Assembly: GCA_964023205.1 (NCBI GenBank)
Contig: OZ026837.1
Coordinates: forward strand, 15,167,479-15,231,478
DNA: 64,000 nucleotides
Reading direction: 5' to 3'
Source: Lutraria lutraria
Taxonomy: Eukaryota; Mollusca; Bivalvia; Venerida; Mactridae
Shown here: positions 37,649-50,206 of the stretch, one piece after another
Position numbering within the stretch: the stretch's first letter is position 1
Layout of the letters: every line of letters begins with the position of its first letter
Translations under genes and position numbers: made by a program
Notes under the pieces: generated by a model
Database searches by the model: none
What the model saw: only the letters and a program-made list of their open reading frames with translations
Told to the model about the DNA's origin: nothing

Positions 37649-37863
37649 GTTATTTTGAGTAAAACCACGATGTACTGAAACATATTAGGGTAAAGTGGAC
37701 AAATGCCTTGGTGAAGCTAAACAATACAACATTTGATTAAGTATCACTCTCTTATCACCTTTAAAAGTCACACCAGCATTATAGAAAATATAGAGTTGCA
37801 GTAACAAATGGTTAGTATTGCAGGATGTATCTAAATTGATGTACAGATGCCTGCATTCAATAG

Positions 37864-38042
37864 TACAGTGCAAACTGTCCAAAGCATCACCCCGTTGGGA
37901 GTAGCAAAGTTATGTTGTTGTTGAGAAGCTGTTGCTCTAGAAGGTTGAATTAATAGTTAAATCATGCAATGGAAAAAATCATACTGTTGTTGAAGGGAGA
38001 TTATTGCTCAAGAGAAGGTCGCTCTGGAGAGGTTGTACTGTA
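37864..38042 (+). mobile_element. MITE, CAGTGCAACCTCTCC family
   Basis: Starts tacagtgcaaactgtcc and ends ctggagaggttgtactgta; close in length (179 bp) to the copy at 20104. Confidence 0.75.
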
Positions 38043-38669
38043 TTCCCATTTCAAGGTTATCATGAACATCTTTGGCGTACAATATGACAACACCATTACT
38101 ATCAATAATATCATAAAACACAAGACAAATGCGTAAAGTGTATAAAGCTATATTTGATAACATTATAGTGTTTTCGTGTTTTCTCAAAGTAATTTTAACA
38201 AAAATTTGCAGATTGCTTGCAATATTCATTATTCTAATTTAGGTACTTGGGCGTATCACATGCAAAAAATATTCTGCCTATAAGAAGACTGTTAGATACA
38301 GCTTTAACACCAATAGTCATGTCCAGGATCCAGGTTGTACTAAATATCTATGAAGCAAAAGTCTTAGGACTAATCTGACCTTCAATATATGCCATAATAG
38401 ATTAATTAGGCTTGCCTATGTTTTCATTGCAAATACAGGAATAAAGCCAGTACATTGTATTTGTGATTGCACCTACTTCAATTTTCGATAACTTTTGAAA
38501 GAATAAATGGACTAGATAAAAAATTGTAAAATTACAAATTTATTTAAAAAACATTTTACCCGTGAAAATACCACAATTTCCACGTGCTTCATTCAGTCAC
38601 GTGGTACGGAGGCCGTTGAATGACACATTTGAATGAACGGCCATCAGTGCGATGTTAATATAAACCCTG
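38043..38669. other. No gene seen
   Basis: AT-rich intergenic sequence without recognisable features. Confidence 0.4.
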
Positions 38670-38935
38670 ATTTTGTTTGATTGTTTGTTGGAGTTTTACG
38701 CCCCTTTTCAACAGTCAAAGCCATATGAGGCGGACAGCTCACCTAACCATCGTTCCTGGGAAGAACCAGTACTAGACCCACATCATCCGTCAGTAATTGC
38801 CTACTTTCTCACATAAAGAGACATGGTCGGTAGCTGGGCTCGAACCTACGATCCTCGATCAGTGAGAGGTTACAGTGATTTGAAGTCAATAATCTATTCG
38901 ACGACGACGGAGGCAGGTCGTTTAACCCCAGAGAA
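38670..38935 (-). mobile_element. SINE family 1, tRNA-Leu/Ser-like head
   Basis: On the minus strand the head ends with the B-box aggttcgagcccagc. The body contains catgtctctttatgtgag, tactggttcttcccaggaac and ctgttgaaaaggggcgtaaa. The clearest head is in the copy at 52965-53210. Confidence 0.7.
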
Positions 38936-39379
38936 AATTGTGAATACAATAACAGCTTAACTATGAAGACTGACTTCAAGAAAACATCTTATTATCAAGT
39001 TCAATCACACAGGAAACCAGTCGATATACCGAGGTTCCACTGTATTAAAATGATCGTAATGGTACTTTACATGATATATAGATTTACTGTACTACAATAA
39101 CTCGAACATTGCACTATTTTGAATAGTATAATTAGTCATTATTAAACGTCACTAGTTTACATGCTATGAGTCTGAACACTAATTCTACATGGTGTTTTTT
39201 TATTATGATTGAGCGATTTGGTGTGATCAGGATGAAGATCGATGATCGGACCTTATGAGTCAACTACGTGGTCGAATAAAATTTAATACCCTTTTTTATG
39301 ATGATGGGCATTCACTTATCTGTGTGTCATCTTATTTCACTGGAGATCTGTTAGACAGAAGCAAACATTCATATGCAAA

Positions 39380-40470
39380 TACAGTCTAACCTGTGAACAA
39401 TTAAAGGCCACCCATGGGAAACAATGGAAAATGTGGCCTTTATTGACAGGTGTCCCTTACTCGGATGTCAGTTTGTTCGGAATAATCAATAACAGTTTTT
39501 TAAAAGAATGGTCTTTATTGACAAGGTGGCCTTTATTCACAGGGTGGTCTCTATTCACAGGATGACCTTTATTCACAGGATGGCCTTTATTCATAGGGTG
39601 GCCTTTATTCACAAGGTGGCCGTTATTCACAGGATGGCCTTTATTCACAGGGGGGTCTTTATTCACAGGGTGGCCTTTATTCACAAGGTGGCCTTTATTC
39701 ACAGGATAGCCTTTGTTCACAAGGTGGCCTTTATTTACAGGATGGCCTTTATTCACAGGATGGCCTTTATTCACAAGGTGGCCTTTATTCACAGGGTGGC
39801 CTTTATTCACAGGATGGCCTTTATTCACAAGGTGGCCTTTATTCACAAGGTGGCCTTTATTCACAGGGTGGCCTTTATTCGGAGGTGTCTGCATACACAG
39901 GTCTGACTGTAGCACAAAAATAGTTTTTATTGACAGGTGTCCCTTACTCGGATGTCAGTTTGTTCGGAATAATCAATAACAGTTTTTTAAAAGAATGGTC
40001 TTTATTGACAAGGTGGCCTTTATTCACAGGGTGGTCTTTATTCACAGGATGGCCTTTATTCACAAGGTGGCCTTTATTCACAGGATGGCCTTTATTCACA
40101 AGGTGGCCTTTATTCGCAGGGTGGTCTTTATTCACAGGATGACCTTTATTCACAGGATGGCCTTTATTCATAGGGTGGCCTTTATTCACAAGGTGGCCGT
40201 TATTCACAGGATGGCCTTTATTCACAGGGTGGTCTTTATTCACAGGGTGGTCTTTATTCACAAGGTGGCCTTTATTCACAGGATAGCCTTTGTTCACAAG
40301 GTGGCCTTTATTCACAGGATGGCCTTTATTCACAGGATGGCCTTTATTCACAAGTTGGCCTTTATTCACAGGGTGGCCTTTATTCACAGGATGGCCTTTA
40401 TTCACAAGGAGCATTTATTCACAGGGTGGCCTTTATTCGGAGGTGTCTGCATACACAGGTCTGACTGTAG
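39380..40470 (-). mobile_element. CAGTCAAACCTGTG-family MITE, internally amplified and tandemly duplicated
   Basis: Begins tacagtctaacctgtgaac and ends cacaggtctgactgta. Inside, the 18-bp word ggtggcctttattcacag (with aag/agg/atgg variants) is repeated about 20-25 times. The whole array-bearing segment is present twice (tattgacaggtgtccc at 39441 and 39929, an offset of 488 bp). Because 18 is a multiple of three, open frames run on both strands with hexapeptide repeats (VNKGHP on minus, VAFIHR on plus). These are not genes. Confidence 0.8.
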
Positions 40471-41054
40471 CACAAAAATAGTTTAGGTTAAACATATTTT
40501 TTTGTCGAGACTGTATATACATTCATACATATACAGTGTATACATCCACACACTGAATATTTTATAGCATCTACAGCTACTATTATAGTTATTCTCTTCA
40601 TTGCACATTTAATAACGGTACAAGATTATGGCGATTAAAATCGATTTGTATGGTTTATCTCGAACAAGATTGATTATGATTGTTGATTGCTATGATTGAT
40701 TATGCTTCAGAATGAGAATGAAACGTCAGTATGAGAAGTAAATATGTGAGAATTACAAAGCTTCAGATTTCTCTAGGAATCTGTGAACAGCTTGAAATAT
40801 ATTTTCATTAGTGTCGTCTGATAAAGAAGCCAATTTCAAGTCTTTAGATAAAATAGTTTGTGGAAGTGACCTGAAAATAGCTTACATTTCATGATACAGA
40901 GTAAATAAAAGTGATAAAGTAATGAAGTACTTTCAAGCTACAATTAAGCACTTGAGTCCTGTGTACCGGGCCGTTTATTCACTAAGCCGAATTACTAAAC
41001 ATGCAAATTACATACATGAAATTACAAATGACGTGTCAAAGACAATAAAATGAT

Positions 41055-42291
41055 TTAGTAGTAGTAGTGGTTTTTATTCAGGTAAAATGAGTACATATCA
41101 CAAGAACAATACAAATTCAAATGTCGACATATAATAAACATGTGAACAGTAAAGTGCATAGAAGATGACACATAATCAAAACCAGGGATGACACAAAAAG
41201 AAGGCATTAAAGCCGACTTATTTCCATTGTGGTCCTTAGAATTTGACACCGGAAAGGCAAAATAATTATTCAATAAATTATTGTATATAATTTTAAGTTA
41301 CATTTCCATAGCACATTGAATAGGTAAAACTAAAACCTATAATACTGAAAGATAAAATAAAATTAAAAAAAAATTAAAAATGACCAGAATAAAAGTACTA
41401 GACTGTTACAGACTGCATGAAATGATTCTTTACAGTTTTTTTAAAATGACTTGGACTTTTTATAGATCTGAAAAGTGGTGGTAACCTGTTCCATAACTGG
41501 CAGCCATTAAACGCAAAAGATTTTTTCCCAAAACCCTTAACCCTGGGAATAGAATAACTATTACTATCTCTAAGACGAGTGGAATAAGAGTGTACCTCAT
41601 TAGGCAATTCAAAATTTTCATTTAAGTAGCTTGGTGCATTATTATAGTGAATCTTATGTACATGACCAAGGATAAGGGAATCAATTCTTAAATGAACCGG
41701 TAACCAGCCAACTTCTTCGAAGTGGACCCTCCCAATATGAGTACGAGGACTGAGATTAAGTATGAATCTCAACATTTTATTCTGGGTAGCCTGAAGTCTA
41801 TTTTTCAGAACATGATTCAAACCTAAATACCAAGACGCACAAGCGTAGTCAAAATGACATTGAATTAATGATGAAACTAAAAGCTGTTTGGTATACCTAT
41901 TTAAAAATGAACGTTTTCTATATAAAAACTTTAATTTAGCATTGGCCTTCTTTATAACCTGATTGGCAATGGACTCACCAAATAAACATTGGTCAAGATT
42001 GGCACCCAAGTATTTGACAGATTCGTTGGATGATATTAAATTTTCATTGCATACAATGACTAATCTATCACATGAGCTAAGTTTCGGCTTAGAAGCAAAC
42101 AAAATTGATTCAGTCTTACCGAGATGCAGTGAGAGCTTATTATCAGTGAGCCATTTACTTATACTGGTAAGATCATCAGTGAGCTGGGATGTAATATACT
42201 GAATGTCTTTCCCTGCCACTAAAATACCTGAGTCATCGGCATACAAGAGTAATTTATTACGAACCACAGCCTCCATATCATTCACATAAAT
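41055..42291 (-). mobile_element. 5'-truncated non-LTR retrotransposon (reverse transcriptase end)
   Basis: The minus-strand frame starts abruptly at IYVNDM (42291), is led on its 5' side by a stop, and continues to a TAG at 41398. It contains the catalytic YADD box (LLLYADDSG), the downstream SKWLTDNKLSLHLGKTES and VKYLG motifs of reverse transcriptases, and a C-terminal YSTR...FGKKSF...LWNRLPP segment typical of jockey/CR1-like elements. About 295 codons remain uninterrupted, so insertion was fairly recent. The 3' end carries a short (TAC)n-type tail (plus strand tagtagtagtagtgg near 41057). The endonuclease and the first RT motifs are missing, so it cannot move by itself. The exact clade is uncertain. 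Confidence 0.85.
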
Positions 42292-42969
42292 TTACGCAGA
42301 TTATGGCTTGAACTAACAAATGGGATATATGAAATGTAATCCCAATGGATGAGAATAAGCTAAGTTTATAAAAAAGGACGTTTTGCGACGGTCTTATCAT
42401 TAGATGTGTTATTGAGATGATAATTCGTAACAGTGGTGGAGAAGGCGTTTAATGCTTTTTAAAAAATCTTTTTAAACATAGTTATTTCATTAAATACTAT
42501 CTCTTTGTCAAAATATTATAAAATATAAAGTGATTCTGAAGAAATGAAACAAATGGGAAATGGTTATATATAGCCAGACATGTTTCTTGCCAATAAACAA
42601 TACATATTAATGCATACACCATAAAGCTTGTATTATAAATATATTTGTGGTATTTCAATAGAACAATTATTTTATTTGTCTCTCATGTTTAATATTAAAA
42701 ATGCATACTTGAACTGACAAGTGCAGACATGAACAGCTAATTCAAAATTCAATAAACACTTGGCTTGTCACCTCTATGACGTTAACTAGTGTCAGATTTG
42801 ATTCACGCCATCAGTCGCATATCCAAGTCACGTGTTCCAATAAAACACGAATATGTAAAAACACACGTAACACCAATAAAATGAATTAATGAGACAGTTA
42901 AACAATGTTTTGTCACTTGAATGAATCATAAACGAACCAGTCAATATCCTTCATTAATATAAAATAGGA

Positions 42970-43508
42970 AATACAGTCTGTGAACAAAGGACACTCCTGT
43001 GAAAGACAGACTGGGACCTTTATTGACAGCTGCCCTTTATAAGGAGGTCATTTGTTCTAGATAATAAAATCATGGTTTTAAAGAATGACCTTTAAAGGGG
43101 CATACCCTACAACTGACAAACATTCTGTGAAAGTGTAAAAATGTGTTAGATGTATATGTAAAACAATTTATAATGGATAATTGCAAGAAGAACTTGGGTC
43201 ATAAAATGACTAGTTTAGGTACTAGCCGCAAAAATCATAGCTATGAATAATAAATCACTTCCACCCAAAAATTGTACAACAAATTCTAAAGAGTTTCCGA
43301 TCTTTTATGGAAACTAATATTTTTTGTGATTTTATTTTTAATTGGATGAATTTTTGGCTGAAACTTTCTTCGTCGGCTTTTTTCTTTACAAGCTTCTAAT
43401 GTATCATCATTTTGCCTTGATTCTAGATGCACCAAGTTGTAGGGTATGCCCCTTTAATCGCAGGGAGGTCTTTATTCTAAGGTGGTAGCAAACTCAGGTT
43501 GACTATAT
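42970..43508 (-). mobile_element. CAGTCAAACCTGTG-family MITE, interrupted
   Basis: Left part tacagtctgtgaacaaagg through aagaatgacctttaa (42973-43095). Right part ttaatcgcagggaggtcttt through caggttgactata (43454-43508). The gap is filled by a TTAA-flanked element. Confidence 0.65.
43096..43453. mobile_element. piggyBac-type MITE with perfect ends and TTAA target duplication
   Basis: Begins aggggcataccctacaact and ends agttgtagggtatgcccct, a perfect 19-bp inverted repeat, flanked by TTAA at 43092-43095 and 43454-43457. TTAA duplication is the hallmark of piggyBac insertion. It is 358 bp and has no coding capacity. It is nested in another MITE. Confidence 0.85.
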
Positions 43509-43634
43509 AAGAAGCATTCACAACAGGTTGAAGTATCACACCATTTACATTTTCTTTTAATACGGTTATTTAAAACGTACAAATGTTATGCGCTGTATGT
43601 GTCATGAAAATTGAAATAGGAATAAAAAGCTCAC

Positions 43635-44085
43635 AGCTTCTTTTCTCAAACAGTGCTTAACGCAATGCGCATTTGTGACATCAAAAGTCACATGGGTTCT
43701 GAAAATATGAAACACGCACTTGCAAGATATGTCACAGATAGGAGATGGGTCCGATTATTCAAATTTTGTCGATCGGATGTCAAAGATGAGCTCCGTTTTG
43801 GCCGTCGTCCTGCAACAGCAACTGATTCCTTGTCTGCTGTTATTCTGATAACGTGGTGTCAAGGGCAGGTCACTCCAGACTACAAGTTGCCTTAGAGTTG
43901 CGATGCGCGCTTGTAAATTACGTCGTGCAGCTGCTCGATAGGTATAAGAATGCTAACAAAGTATGAACTGAAGATAAAACATGGTTTCCTTTTTATTAGC
44001 CTAAGGGCAAGGAAACCAAGGTGTGGATTGTTGAAGAAAAGCCACAAGAAGCTCTTCTATAACAACGCTTAGAACTGCCCGCATA
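43635..44085 (+). pseudogene. Decayed mariner transposase
   Basis: An open stretch at 43653-43895 includes WVRLFKFCRSDVKDELRFGR and RPATATD, matching the helix-turn-helix end of mariner transposases (compare RRWVKRFKxGDxxxEDExRSGRP). After a gap, 43982-44050 reads WFPFY, a stop, then PKGKETKVWIVEEKP, corresponding to the region around the second catalytic aspartate (ETWxHHYDPExK). Stops and deletions make it non-functional. The ends of the element were not found. Confidence 0.6.
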
Positions 44086-44230
44086 TCTTTCTTGGTTATT
44101 TTTTACCATAGCAACAACACTAGAAGTATTGTTGTATTTGTAACTTGACCACATCCTCCACACACCCCTTTGGAAATATCGCGAGAGTTGTGTTCACTTA
44201 ACGGTTGGGATTATGATGCAGTCACGTGGG

Positions 44231-44303
44231 TAAACTGGTTCCCGTTCCATGCTGCGGTACACGAAAGGCTTTGTACAGACAAGTCAACAGGAACCAGTTA
44301 TAA
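44231..44303 (-). mobile_element. 73-bp mini-MITE with 9-bp target duplication
   Basis: Sequence taaactggttcccgtt...aacaggaaccagttataa is flanked by tcacgtggg on both sides (44222-44230 and 44304-44312). In reverse complement it matches the units of the array at 1543-1930. A 9-bp duplication points to a Mutator-like (or other 8-9 bp) transposase source. Confidence 0.7.
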
Positions 44304-44888
44304 TCACGTGGGTGTATCTGTGGTCCTGTATTATGCCAATATTGGACAAAAAAGCGTTTCTTCTGCCATGGTTTAGACGAAATATACAATATTGATAGCT
44401 AGGTTTCTGATGTAGAATTATGCATATTTGTGATAAAATCAATGTTTGGTGTTTTTGAATCCATGTTGTTTTTTCACTGATTGACAAAGATCATAAATTT
44501 TATCTGAACGATATTTTGCGTATGAATTTTGATGCAGACCAAAGTACTACGCTTTTCTACACCCGCCATGCAATTGTTAAAATTGTTCCCGTTACATGTG
44601 TTTTCAATACTTTGATTAATGTTTCCCCATCTGATCACCAAAAGTAGTTCAGCAATTAGCATAGTATCATATAGTCTGCACTACCCGCCCCTTTGCATAC
44701 TCAACTTATGCAGAACGTAATATCTCATACATGAAGACATGCTCGAAGAAAAAGTTACACGTTATAAGCAATCGTTCAAACTTTCCCGATGAACCACTTT
44801 TTTAAATATCTGGTTGACTCAGTTATCATCACATCGTCCATGAATTCAATGATGACTTCTATATGTTTACAATAGAAGCTAGGAACCA

Positions 44889-45314
44889 GGCCCCAGTTTC
44901 ACGAACAAAATTGAGTAGAAACTCAATAATGGACTCAAGTATTTTTTCTGTCTAGAAATCTTGTGTCACTGACTAGAAATGTTATCATTTGTTTTCTGAT
45001 ATACTTAGAACATGTTTAACATGCCAGCTTAAATTATTTTTGGTTCAGTGGACAAATTAAGGCTCAAAACTCATTTTTCATTTGAGTGGAAAGTCCAATA
45101 TCCAATAACAGACTCAAATAAATTTTATTCAATTATTCCATATCAAAAGACTATTGTTAGATTGAAATTGTGGGAAACTGTTATTAAAGACCACATTTGT
45201 ACCTTCTTTTAATGCCACTTTTAGAATAAAATACATAAATATAGAGAAATAATTGATACAATAAATAAGTTGAGTTTGAGCAAAAACTTAAGTTTTTTTT
45301 GTGAAACTGGGGCC
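44889..45314. mobile_element. 426-bp MITE with GGCCCCAGTTTCAC ends
   Basis: Begins ggccccagtttcacgaacaa and ends ttttgtgaaactggggcc, an inverted repeat of about 16-20 bp. No coding content; the target duplication is unclear. Confidence 0.7.
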
Positions 45315-45939
45315 AGACTATATTAGCACATACAGCACGTGAATTATTACGTCACCCTTCCTTGAAATGTGTGTACTGGCAGTAAATATTGTGTAGGAAT
45401 CCGATGTAGAGGATTGTTTAGAATTTTTTACGACTGTTTTGTATTGCTCGTTTACGATTTTGCATAGCCTTCCGATTTTGACTTGAATGCACGTAATACT
45501 TGTATTTATGCCATTTAATTGAAAAATTGGAACTATGTTCATAGGCGGAAGGTTAATAATTATGGAAGCTCTTTGGTATGCAGGAAATCAAAACTGATCG
45601 CTGTTGAAAAATGGTCTTAACTTTGTGTTCGTACCGAACAACAAAAATTATTTGCCGTTTTCCAATAAACCTCTACTTGTCCAGTGAGTAAAACTGATAG
45701 TTTATCCATTGGTACAGATAAGCCATCTACTGGTTATACTATATACAATGTACTACCTTATACAGTTATAGCTCTATGTAATAATGGGTTAACACTTGAG
45801 TTGACAGAGGCTTTAGTTTTTCTTTACTTCTCTGTGTTGCAATATATCGGAATCGTTGTACCCCTAGTGAATGTATAGTTCCTCCAGCTTTCAATTTAGT
45901 GTCAGTGGGTTTAACATCGTTTTTAAATCATTCCTGACT

Positions 45940-46135
45940 TATTTGGCGGTCGCTTCACCTGACCATTTTTTCAGGACTGTATACTAACCAGTACTAACTT
46001 GACTTTCCAAAAAGAGCCAGCAACTTCTCCACATATGGAGAATATAAAATTCGACATTGTTGGGTCACATTTTCATTTAATGGAAGGACCTGTCCAAACC
46101 AGAATCATACCTAGATCACCAGGTAACCATTACCT
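45940..46135 (-). mobile_element. SINE family 2, diverged copy
   Basis: Contains ggcggtcgcttcacctgacc and actaaccagtactaacttg, the reverse complement of the body seen at 30075-30135. Confidence 0.5.
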
Positions 46136-46897
46136 TTAAACATAGGAACAAATCAACACATTTATCACACAATGCACCAAACCAAAATAATAACATGAAC
46201 TTGTTTGGGATTTTTTATTTTTATTTTTTTGTTTTAAGACAACAGCTCCTTCCACAGGAGCCCAGTGTAAACACTTCTTTAGTTCATTTAAAATCATCAG
46301 CCTTCAAACTTTCTAAGTTCACATATTTCTAAGATTTAACACATGGTAGTTTCCTCATTTGAATACATGAAACATGATTGGCTAACTTCAAGGTCATGTG
46401 ACACAGTGATGGATGAATACTACACAGTCACATGACTTCATCATGTGATCCTAAAATAGTCACATGATTTATCTACATTTTAAGACATATACATGAAAAC
46501 ATTATCAATGTCGATCAATTAAGGCTGTTCAGCCTTCAAAATGAATGCCACAACACATTTGACACCCATTCAATAGTATAAAAACACATAGCTTCACAAA
46601 ATAGTAATATTGCAGTTCAACATTTGACATAAATTGCCATCTTTATCTCAATAACAAGAGATAAACTATTTTTCATTTTAACAATACAGTTTTATCAACT
46701 GTTATCAACATCTACATCACACACATACAAGGGGCAGAGAAATGTTTGAGTGAAGGAGAGGGCAGGGGATCGAACAGGGGTCGGAATGGCACAACTACTA
46801 ATGCATTTCAAAACTTTCAAATAAAACATAAAAAGTTTACAACACCTGAATGGTTGCCTTAATTCTTATAGTGAAGAATGAGGCCATACTATTTGTA

Positions 46898-47007
46898 TAC
46901 AGTTTAACCTCTCCAGAACAGCCCTCTCTGGAGCAACGACCTCCTTTCAACAACAGCATGATTTTGCCACTCACAAAGGGTGTTGCTTTGGAGAGGTTGC
47001 ACTGTAC
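46898..47007 (-). mobile_element. MITE, CAGTGCAACCTCTCC family, internally deleted
   Basis: Starts tacagtttaacctctcc and ends ggagaggttgcactgta; 110 bp, with the central part missing relative to the ~178-bp copies. Confidence 0.7.
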
Positions 47008-49369
47008 ATATTGAATTGTGTCAGATAACTGGTAACGAAATGCATCTAGAAGCAGGGACAGATTGTAAAGCTTAAAGGTTGTGCCATTGGAAATAAATAC
47101 GAAACACATGCTTTAACCAGGTCAGAATACCAACGCAAAAAAAATAAGTTAAACTAAGATTAAATAAATTACCTAACCAAATCAGCAGTTAATTAGAAGT
47201 AATTTATTGGACATGTTAACATAATACCTCTCATTAAAGCATCTCAGACAAGAGTCTGTCCTATGGCACATATGCTTTATATTTTATTGCTGAATAAAAT
47301 ATACGAAAGAAATGATTTGATAAAATGAAGGGGTTTTTGTTCCATACAGATCGACTCTTGAAAAATGAGTTACATATTAAATGAAATAAAGTTCAAATTC
47401 ATGAGCTATATCATTTCATTTTGACCAAAAGTCATAAATAAGGGAAATAATTTGATAATGTGAAAAAAGAATTTGTACTGCAACAAAGATAACAACAGAA
47501 TGGTGCCTGACAAGATAAATGATAGAAGCACGATTAAAATATTATGAACAGTAGGTAACAATGGGTTTATATGAAAGATACATTCCATTTACACATGTAT
47601 TATGGTAACGCGTGAAATATATCATCCGATGATAATATCCTAGACCAGTCTTCAAGACTGTAAAATGTATCATGAATAGTAATAAGTCTATCAAATCAAT
47701 ATGTTGATGAAAACAAATGCTTTAATGAGTTTTGAATTTATGGACAGAATTTTAAAATTCGCTCACCCTGCCACAGTGTTACAATGTATATGTTTATTTT
47801 TCATTGAACAATTTAATGAAATACCTACACTGAAAAGTAGATACTATAAAGTGATAAAAATCACGCAAGGTTAAAATCCATACAAGTCAGGGCTCTACTA
47901 ATCCACTCATAATTATTGAGTAGAAATTGACTCCAGACATGTTGAAATTGCTGTAGAACTAGTTAGAATTCTAAGTTTGTCGTCCAGCCATGCTAGTAAA
48001 TGTATGTAGAAGTGCTTTATGAAAATTCAATTCAATTAATTCATTGTGGCATTAAAGGCATCATTTATATTCATATGCAGCTAAAAAAGTTTCAGACACA
48101 TCAATGAATGTTTACTGCTATCGACATTAGATTTTCATTCAATTTATACTTTCCAATACAATGAAATGTATGGAGAATTTCGGTCAGCGCAATATTCATG
48201 TTTCTCTATATATGAAGGCATGTCTTTAACACTACAATACAAAAAGATGCCAAAGACGAAATACTTAATCAGCCTCTACCTTCACTAGGACTGAACAGAA
48301 ATAAAATTTCATACAAATATTTGCAACAAATGATCACATCTCCTCGAAGATCTGATCTTAACATTATCAGTGAATACACTACAGAACATGTTTCGCAAAA
48401 ACAAAATCACAGTTTCATCTATATTTTAAAAAGTCTGCTTTCCGTTTCTTTATCAGAATTCAGCATTATGCACCACATTTTATAAAAATGGTTCCCATGG
48501 CAACAGGGGGTAATAATAGTCTACGGAATCCTGATCGGGGACACGATCAGCCTCCAGGAAGCACCACATTCATTCACATTTTCACAGATTCATTTTCTTA
48601 CATGTTGAACGATAAAATGCTCCGGCCTTGCATGCAGGGCGCTTGTTATTGCAGCCAATCCTTAAATAGAAGAAAGAACATAAATAAATAAATACAAATC
48701 AATTCTAAATACTGAAAACATAAACACATAAACATAATTTATCTGTCAAAATAAATAAATCAGTCAATCCAGGAAACTTGAAGCAGCCTAACAATATGTT
48801 TCCTACAAGACAAAAGTAACCCACCATTCTATTGGCTAAGAAACTGTCAATCACAAAGCTCTTACTCTATTTTTAGCCAATCAAACAGCAGTTAATATAT
48901 CATATGTATACTAATATGCAATACTTTTTTTCATTGGTCAGTATTTATGCTTTGCAACTTAATAAAGCTTTTTGCTAATGTCAGCTGACTATTACATAAT
49001 CCATGTCTCAAATAATGGATATGCAAACTTAAAAGCATATTTCTACGGTAAAGCGAACTCAAATGCTTTCAAATGAAATATTAAGCAACATTTGTGTATA
49101 ATAGTATTATTGTAGGCAAATTAAACTGGAAAATAACAACTAAATGTTAACACCAAGAATCTAATACAAAGGGAGCTTAATGTGGATATTTTATTTCTAC
49201 TTTACCCGGGAAAACCTCATCCCCCATTTTCTTAATCTTAATGCAGGAACTGACTTACAACTAGTATTTAAAAGAAAGAAAAAAACAGTAACAATGAAGA
49301 TATTTTATAATTTAGATAAATTTTAGAGATGAACAGATTTTCAGAAAGTTTATAGAAGAAATCCTAGCT
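47008..49369. other. No gene seen
   Basis: AT-rich sequence with no exon-like stretch or domain. A slightly richer patch at 48485-48650 was inspected as a possible terminal exon for ataxin-2 and not accepted. Confidence 0.4.
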
Positions 49370-50206
49370 ATTAAACTAGAGCTATCACTGAAGGTGATGA
49401 ATACCCCCACACACCGCTTTGACACAAAGTGTTTAAAACTCTGAGCAATGAAGATTTTACAAAATATGTTATTGGCTATTACTTAAAGATGCAAACTGGA
49501 TTCCTTTTGAGAGACAGTTTTACCCTTGGTCTAACATACGGTATAACTGTTGACACCGTCACATGTTGGTGAACATTTCCGCCAAGTATTTCCAAAATCC
49601 ATCCATAAATGACAAAGTTGCTGAACTGACACCAAAAAAAGACCCAATCTTTGTCCTTTAAGTGTGACCTTGGGAGGTACAGACCAGGATCTTTTGCAAG
49701 ACACATCCCCAAATAATGGTGAATTTTTATGCCAAGTATTTCCAATTTGTACCTAAGCGGACACAAAATAAAATACCCATTTTCGACCTTTAACCTCTAA
49801 ATGTGACCTTGACCTTGGTGCTGTAGCCATGAGTTGTGCGAGACTCATTGTCTAATGATGGTTAACATCAATTGTTGTGGTAACTTATTTCAAAATCCTT
49901 CAATGAATGATGAAGTTACAGAGTGGACACATGCCAAAAAGACCATTATAATGACCTTTTAACTCTGTGACCTTGACCTTGGAGCTACAGCCCTCTGATC
50001 TTGACCTTGTAGCTACAGTCAGGGCAGTGGCGCTCGACACATTATCTAATGATGGTTTACATTTCTAGTAACTTATTCAAAATCCTCCAATGAATGACAA
50101 AGTTACAGCCCGGACTGGTTTCGGGACAGACCGTTTGACCGACAGCCAGACAAAGTGACTCCTATATATATTATACCCCCACTTTTTTATAGTGGGGGTA
50201 TAAAAA
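49370..50206. repeat. Dispersed element with repeated 'tgaccttgaccttgg' modules and a terminal hairpin
   Basis: Degenerate modules of roughly 120-150 bp containing tgaccttgaccttgg(a/t)gct and aatgatggttaacat/ttacat recur between 49660 and 50100. The right end carries ttataccccc...tgggggtataa, a perfect hairpin (about 50170-50202). A related right end (gagtgactccaatatacccc) is seen at about 60890-61085. The family is not named. Confidence 0.6.

Noticed and set aside
39457..40486. Open frames on both strands with VNKGHP or AFIHRM hexapeptides
   Set aside because: An 18-bp tandem repeat inside a MITE keeps the frame open on both strands; no coding evidence.
48485..48690. Terminal exon of ataxin-2
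   Set aside because: No good acceptor and poor continuity; the exon at 54659-54708 has a strong acceptor, the right phase and a fitting Gln/Pro-rich end.
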